Shown one piece after another: positions 23,162-35,079 of a stretch of 64,000 nt of DNA. The translations under genes were made by a program, and so were the position numbers. Every line of letters starts with the position of its first letter. Position 1 is the first letter of the stretch. The notes under the pieces are model-generated. The model worked only from the letters and a program-made list of their open reading frames with translations, was not told where the DNA came from and made no database searches. The stretch comes from Auricularia sp. M13 (taxonomy: Eukaryota > Basidiomycota > Agaricomycetes > Auriculariales > Auriculariaceae), in contig CM073193.1 of the NCBI GenBank assembly GCA_037042915.1, positions 806,001 to 870,000 on the forward strand, written 5' to 3'.

Positions 23162-26100
23162 CTACGTTGTACCGGTCTCGACGCGGGCGATCACGGCACG
23201 AGCCCGCGCCGCTCCACGTTTGTCTTCTATTTCGACAAAGTATCGCAATGCATTCTCAGCTCGATGAAGCGCGAGACGTGCCTGGTCAAGCCTTTCCTCA
23301 AGCCTCGCGGAATGGAGGAGGGCGTTTGCGAGCTGAGGGAGGTAACCGAAGCGATGGAGCGCCACCATTGTTGCATTGAGCAGGTTAGCTGACGAGACGT
23401 CGTCGACTACTTCGGCTAGCCGAGCAAGCGCACAGACAGTGTCGGTGCAGATCCTGAACTGGGCGCGCACGACTGCTGCGAGTATGAAGTATCTGGCGGC
23501 CTCATCCAGTTGACCGTCTCCCTGTTCGATCCTGCCAGCCATGATGCATATTTTCGCCTCGTGCAGTGTCAGGGACTCGGCGGTATCGCTTGGATCCTTC
23601 CCCGCCCTGCAGATTGAGCGTGAAATCATGAGCATTGCCCGGGCTTCGTCGATGTGGTCGCGATACCAAGCCAGCTCGCCGTGCATCCAGGCCACATACG
23701 AACGCACGCGCAAAGCCGTGGGGCCGTGAGTTCCTGCCATAACCTCTGCTTCTCGCACAAGGTCCAGTGCAGCCGTCGTGTCGTTGCGAGCAAGATGCGC
23801 AATGAGCAAGTCGGATAGACAGAAGAAGTCGATCCTGTTATTATTTCTGCGACATAGATCAAGCGACTGCCGCAGCTCCTCTATGGCGAGCGCGTATGAG
23901 CCCCGGTGCACGAACGTTTGTCCGAACGTGAGATGGATCCAGGCCAGGCATCGTACGTCCTGTAAATACTCGCACACAGTCTGCGCCTCCCGTAATTCGG
24001 TTATAGCCTGGCTAACGTGCCCCGCTTCGCCATGGATGACAGCGATCTGGACCATGAGGTCCGCCACAATGTTGTCCGGGCCGGGTTGTATTTCGCCAAG
24101 TATCGCAAGAGCCTCCTCGTAGCACCGAAGTGCATCAGACACGCGTCCAACACGCTCGTACGTGGCCGCCAATGCCCGTTTACAGCGCGCTTCGGTGTCG
24201 CGGTAGCCATGTGCCTTGGCGAGCTCGATGACCCTCGCTGCCTCTGCGATCGCCGCCGACGGTGTCATGTAGTGCATCATGATCATGGATGCTTCGAGGA
24301 TGCGCCAAGGCGCGGCTTCAACGCGCTCGTACATGGCGCGCGCTTCAGTAAGAAGGCGCAGAGGGTCGCCCAGCCTCATAGTAGTATTTCCCATGGTTGT
24401 CGCACAGAGAGTCAATAGATCGCCAGTAAACGAATCGAAGCCGCCAGCCCGCGACACAGAGATAGCAACTGGCAACAGATTCTGAAGAGAGCGCATTCCG
24501 CCATTGGAATACAGAACACCGAGATTTACCGTAGCCTTCAGAGCATTGGTTTTATCAGCGACCTGTCGAAGAGAATAAATAATAAGAAATTCGAGGTTGT
24601 CGAGTTCAGGAAGTATCGCCGCCATGGAGGTCGAAATAGACGCGAGAGCATTGCTGTCGATGCACATGCGCGGAAGGTCGAAGAAATGTTTGTAAAGCTG
24701 CGCCGATTCCGCTTGTGTAGGAGCATGGTTGGCCAGCATGAACTCTCGGATGGGCGCGAGAACGCGGAGACGCTGGTCGGCCGTTTGGTAGACGAGGGCG
24801 GTCTGCAGCAGCACGGAAACGGACGGTTGATAATCCGTCGGCCCCCATACGGCGAGGTCGGTGTGCATGGCACCAACGGGGAGGAGTGACAGAAGACTGA
24901 GTAAGCGCTCGGCCGCGGGACGCTGTCGCATGCGCGGTGAATCAAGGGACGTTGCGATGGAGACGTCGAGCGCGTTCAGACGCTGCGTCCCGTCCCCTCT
25001 AGTCAGCATCGCAGTTTTCATATCGTACCACCGGCCCAGAAGCGTCGCCAGGGTTTCATATTGCGCCTGGTTCGCCATGAGAACGAGCGCCAATGGAACG
25101 TTCTCCATGTAACTGAGGATCTGGACGAGCATCGCGGTGGCCTCGCAAGAGTCTGGAATATCAGATATAGACATGAAGGTCTGCTTCGCAGCGTCGTCTG
25201 GTAGAGGGTTCAGCGGCGGAAGGAACGGCCTGCTCCAAGGGACACCCTGCGGCCGCTCTGCTCCCCGCATAGTAACGACGAGAGCCACGGTCCCGAGCCC
25301 TACGACCGACTGTAGCAGCTGCTCAGCGTTGGCGCGCGAGTCCGCCGCCTCCCATGCAGACTCGAAGTTGTCCAGGACGAGCAATGTCAGTGCTCTCGCG
25401 AGGGAGTGAAATAGTTCCTGCTGCAGCGCCGCGTGATTCTGGCCGCTGTAGCCGAATGCGCCGGCGATGATGCCCAAACAGTCTGCCTTGTATTCCGCGG
25501 CGTCGCACGCCACGAAGTAGCGGCGCTGCTCAAAGTGGTTTAAAACGCGCGGATGGTGCAGTGCGGCGAGCGCGAGCGACGTCTTGCCTATGCCGGGACC
25601 TCCCAGAATAGCAACGTGGCCGAGATTAGGAGCTGTGACAGCAGAGACGAGGGCCTCGAGCTCAGCTGCTCGTCCAAATAACTGAGGCAGCGGAGGCACC
25701 GGCGGAGTGCCGCGAGTCGAAGGTGATGCCGACTCAGCTGGCTGGATCTGGTAATCCAGCTCGGCGACCGTGGGAGATCTCTGCTCAGTCGCCGTGAGCG
25801 TCTCGCTCAGTTTGAGGTTTAGCTGGATCTGCGCACACGCGTAATTAGTGCTTACTGGAGACTATGGATGTTGATAAACGTACTTTCGTAAGGTCAAACG
25901 CATCGTGGAGATTGTCCCACATGCCAATGAGCTTCTCTTTGTCCCGTTGCTGGTACATAACCTGCGATATGTAGCTGCGTCGCGCAAGCGCTTCCAGGCC
26001 GGATTGTGTGTCAGCGATGAGGCTGCACGCTGAGCTCAGTTCTACGCGCATAGACGGTGCAGTGGAGCTGCGCACCGTTTTAGTTCGCCCATAAAAGGAA

Positions 26101-26382
26101 GCTCATTGACTGTCTCGGTGTTTTCTGGAGTGTTGGGTTCTTGTTGTACGCTGTCGAGGGCGACCACAAGATCCTGAACATAGCGTGCGAGTCGGCGAGC
26201 GTCCTCCTTGTTGAATCTCAGCGTCTGAAAAAAAAAACGGTGTCTGTCAGCTTCCGAATGGCTAGGCACAAACTCAGACCGACCAGCGCAGAATCGTTGA
26301 TGGAGCGAGCGACGTCGACGAGCGGTGAGTCTGTGCATGCCTCCATAGCATCGATCAACGCAGAGTTAACGTGTCCGGACAT
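23162..26382 (-). CDS. NB-ARC / TPR STAND protein
   Basis: Four minus-strand exons: 26284-26382, 26076-26224, 25884-26034, 23162-25828; 1,021 aa, phases closing. The intron between exons 2 and 3 is only 41 nt with a weak acceptor. The N-terminus is helical. The NB-ARC core shows GGPGIGKTSLAL (Walker A), LTLLVLDNFES (Walker B), VALVVTMRG (sensor) and NVPLAL (GxP). A winged-helix region follows (PAAERLLSLLSLLPVG, LRVLAPIREFML), then about 400 residues of TPR-like helices (GRVSDALRCYEEALAILGE, GSYALAIEELRQSLDLC). NB-ARC-TPR proteins are a known fungal NLR class linked to non-self recognition. Its stop lies about 100 bp from the edge of the inverted duplication. An additional upstream exon is possible. 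Confidence 0.86.
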
Positions 26383-27600
26383 GTGGAGCTTCAGCGAGGG
26401 AGATCAAGAGCCAGCAAAGTTGTTGTGCGCATACCCATGGGTAGGCGCGGCGCAAACGCGCCTATGAGAACAGCGATGATGAAATACGTGCCGGCGTGCC
26501 GGGAATGCAGAAGCAGCGTTGTTACTGCATGCGCTGCGTGAGCGGTGCCCCGAAAGTGAGCATCAAATGCCTGACGTCTGTGGAGAGGTTATGGAGAGAG
26601 GTGAGTAACCGGGCCAGACTGAACAGTCCTGTCGCATGGCGAGAAAGAATCTGGGAACGGATGATATCGTCGTCGCCGGCTCCTCTGCGCAGGTAGTAGT
26701 GCCTGTCCGAAGCAGCGAGCGCGTCACAAAGGCAGATAAAGTGGACAAGACGGGGAAGAACCGCGTGCAGGCCAAAGCCAGCACTGATAGGATCGCAGTT
26801 CAGAGATGCATGTCCGACGAGATCGTTGCGCCAGACGGGACAGCAAGCAACTATGCTATCACAGTGAGGCCATTATTCGAGAACGAAAAAAGAAATATGG
26901 CAGAGTACGCCTTCTCGTACTTCCAAATGCTGCAGTTACCAAGCGAACTCGGAATGCACAGCAGCACCGCACGTCGGCGAGATGCGCATTTTGTAGACTG
27001 AGGAGAGTTTTCTCCGGGAAGCAGTATAGATGCGTGCTCGGCTGGCGCGCGAGAACAGAGTGAATCGAGCTCAAGCGGTCAACTGGCAAACTCCGGAACC
27101 TTTGAGCTTGCTCCGGATCGGGTGATCCGGTTGGCGGTGGCTACTGGATTTTTAAACCTACGAGTCTGAACTGTCCGTCTCGCCTGAAATTCTCGGGATA
27201 TATCTTTTATATAATTGTGATTTTGGTCTGAGCCTGTGAGACATTGGGCCCGATAGCGGTTCGCTCTTACATTAGAGATTTAGCGGTGAAGTCGGGTTAG
27301 AGTCTTCAAGTTTTGAGAAATCCCACGCGAAACTCAGTCAAATGGCCCAATAAATGTAGATAGAAAACTAAAGCAGGTACTAGACGTTTCGCAGCTAAAA
27401 GCTGAAACCCTGCCGCCGTTCGATTGTCCACCACTTGCACATCCAATGAGCGCTTTTCGTACTCTCACCTCAATTGTGATCACCATACCTGCCGGGTTTG
27501 TTGCATTGACACATTTCCCAGATCGGTGTGGTTTGGGTGTGCTCCATTTTTACCGGCGCTGGACAGTCGGTTATCAGTTAAAGGCGGCGATGGCGACGCG
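26383..27600. other. upstream region of the NB-ARC gene, no clear gene
   Basis: Weak frames on both strands (for example a hydrophobic minus-strand segment near 26440-26480). It may hold an unrecognised first exon of the NB-ARC gene, but no phase-compatible start was found. Confidence 0.35.
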
Positions 27601-27716
27601 CCCATATACGAGTCCAATCCACACACATTCCATTATCCCTCTTCCTCTCTCTCTAAACCCTTTCTTATTTTCTCGCTGCATGCACCAGTCGCCCTACGAG
27701 AAGTCGCCCAGGCACT

Positions 27717-28327
27717 GTGCCCGAAGAAGAGTTTGTCAAGTTTGACAAGAACGACGCTTTCACGAACCGCGAGATTCAGACGGTATGCCCACGCTCCACT
27801 GTACTCGTCGTGCTAGAGACTGATGGCATGCAGATTGGTGTTGCATTGCAGCGCGGCGGCCGCGCTGCAAGGGCCCACGCACGACACAAAGCCTGCAACG
27901 CGCCTCGCGGCGATGAGATCCAGGTCGCCGAAAACCACACTTACACCACTCCCGGCTTTCTCTCAACGTGCTCCGTCTTGGTAACCCATTGTACCACATC
28001 TGCCACCCGTTCCACCCACTCAATTGCACCATCCAGATGCGGTGGGCACTTAGTGCCGACAAGGAGCTCACGCCTGTTGGCACTTCAACAGGCATCAACT
28101 GGCTCAATGATTACCACGATTACCTAGCAATCATCACCAAGGCCCTTGACCGCGGCACACCCAGCATCCTTGCTGTTTTCCGGGCCTGGGACAAGGAGGT
28201 GTTTGGAACGTCGCACTCTTATCACGGCGGCGACGGTCCCGACGCAGTTGAACTGCACCATGAAGAGATGGACGATGCATTGGGTCAGCTTGAGCAGAGT
28301 GACGAGGAAGGCGCAGAGGATAATTAA
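27717..28327 (+). CDS. hypothetical protein, C-terminal part clear
   Basis: The region 27968-28327 encodes a convincing C-terminus: NPLYHICHPFHPLNCTIQMR, then GTSTGINWLNDYHDYL, and an acidic tail LGQLEQSDEEGAEDN. The upstream part (from about 27717) has a different open frame and needs an intron I could not fix. Similar HPLNC-IQMRW proteins occur in many copies in agaricomycetes, often near transposons; their function is unknown. Confidence 0.45.
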
Positions 28328-28427
28328 TATTAATCTAATACACCGTTGCTAGTAAGCATCTTCGGTAAATGATTAAAACATTCGTCACGCTTTAACGTCA
28401 TATATGGAGCGGTGGCGCTTTGGACGA

Positions 28428-28505
28428 TATTCCCACTTAGTGCAATGGTTAGCTCGCGCGACCTGTTATCAACACGCTGCGGGTTCAAGACTGCCCTCTC
28501 CAGTT
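28428..28505 (+). repeat. tRNA-like sequence, possibly SINE head
   Basis: TAGTGCAATGGTTAGC resembles a tRNA A box and GGTTCAAGAC a B box, at tRNA-like spacing. The would-be acceptor stem ends (ttcccac / ctctcca) do not pair, so this is not a working tRNA. A tRNA-derived SINE or old tRNA relic is more likely. Confidence 0.35.
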
Positions 28506-29200
28506 GAATACAATTAGATTACTATATATGACGCTTCGTAGTATAACGTTTGTAATTAGAGTAGTACACATGGCTTGACTTACGAGAAACATCTACAATA
28601 GAGGCTTAGGAGGGGATATCTACCGTAGTAGAAGGTAATGATTAATGCACAGTCCGGACAATAATTTATTGCACGATCCATTTATTTTGCATCTGCATGG
28701 CCTTCACCGTCTGCCTGTCTCTTGCCCAATCTGAGTGACCTCGCGGATCTAGCATCGTCTAGCGGATCTGGCAGACCTTGCCCGAGACGCTGGGCCTGCA
28801 AGTCGTTACCTAGATCTAGTATATTAGATGCTAGATGGTTAGATATACATAGGTCCAGGAGGGCCCGGCCAGATATACCATTCGCACTTTTTCTGACACT
28901 ATCAAGGTACGTCTGGCGTTCACGAAGCTGCTGAGATAAATTGCTGACTCCATATCACTGTATAGGAGAGCGCGTCGGACGCCACTGTGAGGATGATCAG
29001 ATGCACCGCGTTCGTCGATATGGACTTTGCGCAGGACGAATACGAGCGTCCGCGACGGAGTGTCTTGTCGTCGTCGTTCGTCCATGCCGCAGGCATCGTC
29101 CGAGTCGAGCTAATCTGAGACTAGCTGCGATGTAGGCTGAGTACTGTAGCTCTACTACAATAGCTACCAACGAGCAATTAATCGCTGGCTTTGCGCGTAC
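28506..29200. other. no recognisable gene
   Basis: AT-richer than its surroundings, with short word repeats of TAGATCTAG type around 28800-28860. Nothing coding was recognised. Confidence 0.35.
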
Positions 29201-30070
29201 AGGAAAGTTGCGGGTCTGCGCCAGCTCTGGCCGCCGTCCCTAGCAACAGCCACGAGCAACGCCGACACCCGGGGACTAATGCCTGGTGTGAGCGTCACCC
29301 GTGGCAGCTGCTGAGGAGCACGTCAAAGAGCCCTACGCCACAGGTCCTGATATGCGGCTTAACCATTGTATCCCAGCTCGTTCGTAGCGTCATCGATCTC
29401 GTTGCGCCGTCCGCCTGCATGACGAGTATGGCGTTGTAGTTGTAGATGCACATCGGGGTCCACGCACAGAGTTGGTGCTGGCACGCATCGCGTCTGCACC
29501 TGCCACGGCGGCGCGGCACAGGGCGAGCATCGACGACTGAACAGAGTCTCTTGCCCTCCATATGCACGCGAGCACGAGCTCGTGGGCGTTATCTCCCTGC
29601 GAGACGCGAATGACTATGTAACGGCCGCAGCGGCTTGGGGCAGAGCGTGCACGACGTTCCGTATGGCCTTCGCGCGCTCGCGCTGGTTGTTCGCCGCGCC
29701 GAGTGCCATGGACGCAAAAATAGAATATGCCTGTACCCGGACATGCCAAAGCCCGCGGAGGGGCTGCTGCTAGGCGACAGCGGGCCTGGCAGGATGTGCG
29801 GCATCGGCAGCGATGCGACGGGCAACATGTCGACGGGACACTCTGCCACGAGTCTACCCTGCTTAAATAAGAATATCTATGCGGCCACAAAGCTTTAGAC
29901 GCACCTTGTCCCAAATGGTTGCAGCGCACGTGTGGCCGTGCTCGTCGAGCATAACGGTGAGCGACATGGAGTACTTAGACCTAAAGACGCGCCCACATAG
30001 GCGCATAGGCGGACCCTTGACAGCCCGTCCGGCTGCGCCACGCGTGGGGGTCAAGGAGCTGCGTTGAGCA
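29200..30070 (-). other. probable gene or gene relic, unrecognised
   Basis: Minus-strand segments look coding: SKYSMSLTVMLDEHGHTCAA then TIWDK before a GTGCGT donor near 29905, and SIFASMALGAANNQRERAKA with IRNVVHALPQAAAAV near 29650. They are in different frames and I could not link them with certainty. No family recognised. Confidence 0.35.
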
Positions 30071-30126
30071 TTGCGAATATGATACAATGCGCGTGAATAT
30101 CTTCTATGACTTTATGGGACACTGGG

Positions 30127-30741
30127 CTACCGCCATGGATGCGCGGAAGGAGGAACAAGCGCGGCCGCAACGCGTCGCCCTTCCTCGAGCAACAGGTTGA
30201 ATGTCGAACACGCATTGCGCTGATAATTTCGTTATGTTGAGACATTATAAAGGAGAAAAGGCTGAGCGTACTGTGTCCATGACATCTAGCGCCAACCCCA
30301 TCTCATTCAGAGCATTTCGCACATGCGGAGGAGGTTGAATCGCGCGCGCACCCGTGCCCACAATGACAAGCTCTGCCGGAGCGGATAAGTAGGACTTTAG
30401 TGTTCAATCTCATCCTGCGAATACTTGCCAGGCTTGGGCACGACGACCTCGAACGGCGCAAACAGCTCGGGATCCCATATATCCTCCGCGCGCTTCACAT
30501 CCCATAGAAACACGCGCCCGTTCATCAGGATGCATGCGCCGGGAAGCATGAGGCCGTCGGAGAGCTCGATGCCGTGGGTTGTGATGCGGCGAACATGCGT
30601 CGTCGTGAACTCCTCAGGCTCGCCGACGAGATTTACGAGCCCAGTTCCGCGGCGCGTAGGCGAGGCATGTAATTGGCGCGCATAGGTAAGGCTAGACCTC
30701 AGCGTCGTCCGCGCTGAACGCGCCATTATTCGTGCAAACAT
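30127..30741 (-). CDS. NDUFAF3: NDUFAF3-like (Mth938-domain) mitochondrial protein
   Basis: Three exons: 30429-30741, 30272-30372, 30127-30219; 168 aa. The N-terminus MFARIMARSARTTLRSSLTY is Arg/Ser-rich and fits a mitochondrial presequence. The Mth938/DUF498 core is clear: GIELSDGLMLPGACILMNG, FEVVVPKPELVIVGTGARA, IQPPPHVRNALNEMGLALDV, MDTRNACSTFNLLLEEGRRV. The family helps assemble respiratory complex I. Intron 1 (30373-30428) is a GC-AG intron with donor GCAAGT; only this junction yields the conserved PKPELVIVGTG. Intron 2 (30220-30271) is GT-AG. Confidence 0.9.
30373..30428 (-). other. GC-AG intron of the NDUFAF3-like gene
   Basis: Donor GCAAGT, acceptor CCGGCAG, 56 nt. A GT donor two bases downstream (GTATTC) leaves the conserved exon 2 out of frame. 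Confidence 0.8.
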
Positions 30742-31332
30742 GACAAAGTGATAGTCAAAGCAGAGAGCAGAGCTGAGAGATGGCAAATCCCGGCGCGCCT
30801 GCACTTCTTCTGCTTTTGCTTTCCACAACATTTCGGATACAGTCATCGCTTTCAGACAGTCCGCCACAAGATGCATTGGCATATGTCTTATTCAGATATC
30901 AACTGCAAGCAAGAATTGCTCCGGGTGGCATCGCACTCTATTAACAACAGACACTGGCAGTGAGCCTCTGCGCACGGCTGCTCCGCATCTCACGCGCTTT
31001 ACGGCCTGAAAAGACGGTGACGAGAGTTGGCGCGAGTTGCGAGGCTGTTTCAAGATGTTTGCGTGGTCGCATCGCAGATCTCTTCTTGGTTCTGAGCGAC
31101 TTCACTGACTGCGATGGGCGGCAAGAAATGACGGGCTCGCAATCTGTACCGCGCCCAATATATGTGACAGGAAGAGTTGACGCCTGCTAGAAGTTTGCCT
31201 CCTGATCTTCCTACAGCGCTGTTCCTCGGCACCGCACGAGCGCAAGCAAAGCATCCACTCCACAGCTGAGCATTTCGCATAGCCTTATCACACGCCTGTC
31301 TTTTGCACCTTGCTCTTCCTGATTTCAGGAAT

Positions 31333-33308
31333 ATGTCCTCCCTCGCACCGTACAACGTCTCTCTGGCTTCAGTCAGTCCTTTCTTTATGTACGTGGGAAG
31401 GGCGGCTTGAAGAATGTCGTAGGACTAACAGCTCCTTCGGCAGATATTCCCCCACTCGAGACGGCGATGCGTCCATAGTAAGCACACTGCGCGATACTGC
31501 ATTGGCAATTCAATGGAGAATCTCTAGACTTGGAATTCGTCCTACACAGATTCGCCTGTCTGGCCGCCGATTGCGAACCAGCAGGAGCCGAAGGGCATCC
31601 CATACAGGCGCACGATGTCGGACTCGGCGACGATGGATTTTAGCTATCTTGGTGAGCTTTTATGTCCTCCTATTTGATTCGTGTTGAAGATTCGTCAAGG
31701 TACGGATGTGCACCTGTGCTTGACGGATGGCGGCGCATCGTATGCTCTCACTGTGGACGGGTCATCTGTGGAAACCGCAGTTTCTCAGGAACACACCGCG
31801 TGTGCTGATTATCCTACGGGAACGGTATTGCTTTCGTCGTCGGGCGTGCGCATGGGAAACCACCAGGTGCATCTGAAAGTGACAGCGTCGTCGGCCAAAG
31901 AATTCCGCTTCTTTGGAGCGGTGGTTACTATGGGTGTTACGAGTGGAAGGTATGTGCCTACAGCCCCCCAAACGTATCAATCTGCGCCCGGTCTCACCGT
32001 TACTGTGCTAGCTCTCATGTTCTCGAGAAACTGGTTGATGATCAAGACGCCGCGTGGACCATGAAGCCCGGCAGGGGAGGCGCCGACGCATGGCAGTCCG
32101 GTAGCGACCCGGAGAGTAGCCACCTAATCAACGACGGGCACAGTTGGACGTGCATCTACGACTCGGTCAACACCCAGAGCGCCTCATACACGTTCACCGG
32201 CGCAGGTGGCGTCCTGCTCCGCGGCACCGTCGGCATGGGTCTGGAGGTGTACTCTGTCGACTTCGACGGAGAGCACACGGATATGGATGCCACGAGCGTC
32301 TGGCCCGATCCAAGCAGCGTCGTGTTGTTCATGCGCGGGGGGCTCGACCCGAAAAGGCAGTACACCATCACCCTGAATAATTTCAACGAGAACTACCCGA
32401 CGTGCGACAAGCTGTACTACCTCCCGCCCAGTCAGCACCTTCTTGCGTGCTGCGTGAACCTGGATGGCCTCGTGTTGCTGGGAGACGGCAGTGGGACCGC
32501 CGTGCCTTTACCACAGCCATCTTCTTCCCAGTTCGTACTTCCTTCTCTTCTTCCGTGAATTCATTGAGAATAGGCTAACTCCATCACGGATAGCATCGGC
32601 AGCGCTCCTCAGTCACCACCAACCTCCACCGCAGATGCGCCCGCTGTGACGTCTGCTCTACCATTGTGAGTACATATTAGACGTTCTGTGCCCTCATGGT
32701 GCGCTCACCTGTTCCCATTCAGGACAAATCCTGAGCTGCCAGACGGCTCTGTTACCTCGTCTGCAAGCGCCTTGACTGCAACATCACCGCCAGGGCATCG
32801 ACGAAGTGTGGGAGCAATTGCCGGCGCCAGTGTAGGTGGCGTCTTTGGCGCCATCATGATTCTGCTCGTCGCGTTCGCTTGCTTGAAACTATGGCAGAAG
32901 AGGCTCTCTGCGTCAGCCGCGCGCGAGACTCGGGCATTCAGCTATACTCCCTCCGTCGATATGATCCAATCACGCCGGGATTCAGCGTCAATGGGAATTC
33001 GGCACCCCTCGCAGGCGCGGGGGAACAAGCTTTACGCTCTCGCAAGTTCAGCCTCAATTCCCAAGCCTGAGACGAGCGGGGCCATTGCGACCGAGGTGTC
33101 CAGCTCTGCGCCGTTTGGAACGGAAAGTATGAACCCTTCCGAGGCCAGGTCGGTTACCACGTCCAGCTCAAGGCAGAGGCAGCGGCACATGCCACCGGAG
33201 GTCCTGGAGGAGGTCCTGGCGTTCGTTGCAGAGAGGATGGACGGTGAGACCTTATCGGTACGTCAAGGCAGGGAGACCTCAGCCTTGCCTCCGAGATATC
33301 GCTGGTAA
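31333..33308 (+). CDS. single-pass membrane protein with beta-rich ectodomain
   Basis: Seven exons: 31333-31388, 31444-31477, 31528-31651, 31700-31949, 32012-32530, 32594-32665, 32723-33308; 546 aa, all phases closing. Two beta-sandwich-like blocks come first (DVHLCLTDGGASYALTVDG; SYTFTGAGGVLLRGTVGMG). A Ser/Thr/Pro-rich stretch follows, then one membrane helix (GAIAGASVGGVFGAIMILLV) and a polar tail of about 150 residues. This architecture is a large unnamed family in agaricomycetes, usually annotated as hypothetical membrane proteins, and the tail could signal. No clear signal peptide is seen, so topology is inferred from the tail alone. The short exons 1-2 are the least certain. Confidence 0.72.
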
Positions 33309-33641
33309 TGTGATTGGGGCTACTGGGTGACAACGCCTGCAGAGCGGGCGGGCGATGAGTGCGAGGGACGTTGTTTACCGTGACACCACCGAGAAACTCT
33401 AGCCATTCAAGTACAGTGTAGATAATTGTACACAGGATCAGCTGACAGACAGAACACCGCTACTTTGGCTACAACTACTATAGTACTGATACCGATTATG
33501 AAAGTGGCGTAGTAGGGCCTGATGAAAGGAAGGCAAATGCTCCATCACGTTGACTGCTTCAGCTCTTCCTCCATCTTCTCCAAAGTCGGCAAGCCCCAAC
33601 GCCACATCCACTGGCCGTAAGTCAGCTGCTGGGCCGTGAGC

Positions 33642-34879
33642 CTACCGTCCGGGTCCCACTTCACCATCACAGCATCGTCGTGACTTCTTGCACCTCGTCA
33701 TCGCCAAAAGGTGTGCTAGGAAGAAATTTGGCACAATCATCCCGGTCGTCTTGAATGTCAAGCACGCGGTCGGCCAAGGGATATGGCGAAACGACAAATC
33801 CTGAGAAATGAGGCACCACTCGCCGACGTCGTCGAAGTACTTGCTACGGTTCTCCCACTTGTCCCACCAAGACTGCGGCGGGTGTCCCAATGCTCCGATA
33901 CCAGCGATGAGCTTCTGATCTGGGGTTGTCATGAAATCCATGAAAATGTCCCGTCGCGCGTAGACTGCGAAGAGGGCAAGCGCCAGCGTCCAGATATCGG
34001 CGGTCAGTCCAACCGGGCGTCCATAGCTCTCAGCGAAGATAGATTCGGGTGCGCGGTAGTTACGAGCTGTGTTGAGCGAGAACATTCGGTCGATCGCAGG
34101 GGGCCACGATTCACCAAAGTCGGTCAAGAGAATGCGAGCATCGGAGAGCGTCATTTTGTGAGATGCTTGGCAGAATGCACGGGGCGCGACTGCATACGGT
34201 GGAAAACAGGAGTCAGTAAGCGGGGCGCCATCCCAACGTCGAATGGGTTCGATGTAAGGCGGATGCGTCGCATTGAAGAGCTCAGAAGACATGAAATCGA
34301 GTTTGGGCCACCAGGACATTTCCTAGATGGAGATCTACTGGCGAGTCAGAATTGCATGGTAGCGTTCATATAGAGGTGAAGCCTACCGCCGTGAACAATT
34401 CCCTGAGAATGCACAAACGTTGCGGCCTGTATCATTTGCGCGCAGATGGCACGGGATACCTCCAGTGGAAAGAGGTAGATTGAATCCGAAAGTTCTTTGT
34501 ACATTGCGAGGCTCGAACCGCCAGGTACGCTCATGAGGCATTCATGCCTGCGCGGCGGCATCGGCGAGCTGTTGGCATATCTCAAGTTCGCGTGCATCTT
34601 CGTTGGGCAGGGAGGCAAATTTGATCTTGACGGCGACGTAGCGCTGCTCGGGCTCGTCGCGTGCAAGCCACACTGTCGAATATGACCCGAAGCCGAGCTT
34701 GTTGAGTATTCGTAATGTCCAAAAGCGAGCCGGTCTCCAAGCTTCACAGGGTGGTAGCCGCCATCTTTGCAGCGTTCCAACGATTTAGCTCCATCTACGG
34801 GGACGTATTGGAGCGGTGGTATCTCGGAGGCCATCGCCGTGGACGTCGAATGTTGGCTTGATCCAACTCTCCGAGGCAT
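33642..34879 (-). pseudogene. SRPK-type protein kinase, broken
   Basis: Fragments in three frames follow the order of an SRPK-like kinase: YVPVDGAKSLERCKDGGYHP, NKLGFGSYSTVWLARDEPEQ, RYVAVKIK, ALMSVPGG-like SVPGGSSLAMYKELSDSIY, FVHSQGIVHG followed after an intron by DLHLGNVL, then ILLTDFGESWPPAIDRMFSL and NYRAPESIFAESYGRPVGLT. Catalytic HGD, DFG and APE-like RAPE motifs survive. At least two frame changes (near 34720 and 34300) are not explained by introns. The family is strongly expanded in agaricomycetes, and dead copies are expected. Confidence 0.75.
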
Positions 34880-35079
34880 GCCAATTCGGGTGAAGCCGAT
34901 TGTCTTACCATTGCAATACCTAGCTTAGGTCCCATCAAACTAAGGAGGCATGGAGAGCAGAACAGTTGGATATCTCACTGCAATTTTCACTATAAGATGC
35001 GATGCAACTTGGTCGGAAGGTACGATCTACTTACATGAAATGTACAGATAGTCGCAGTACAACGAGCCTCAGCGAGCTC

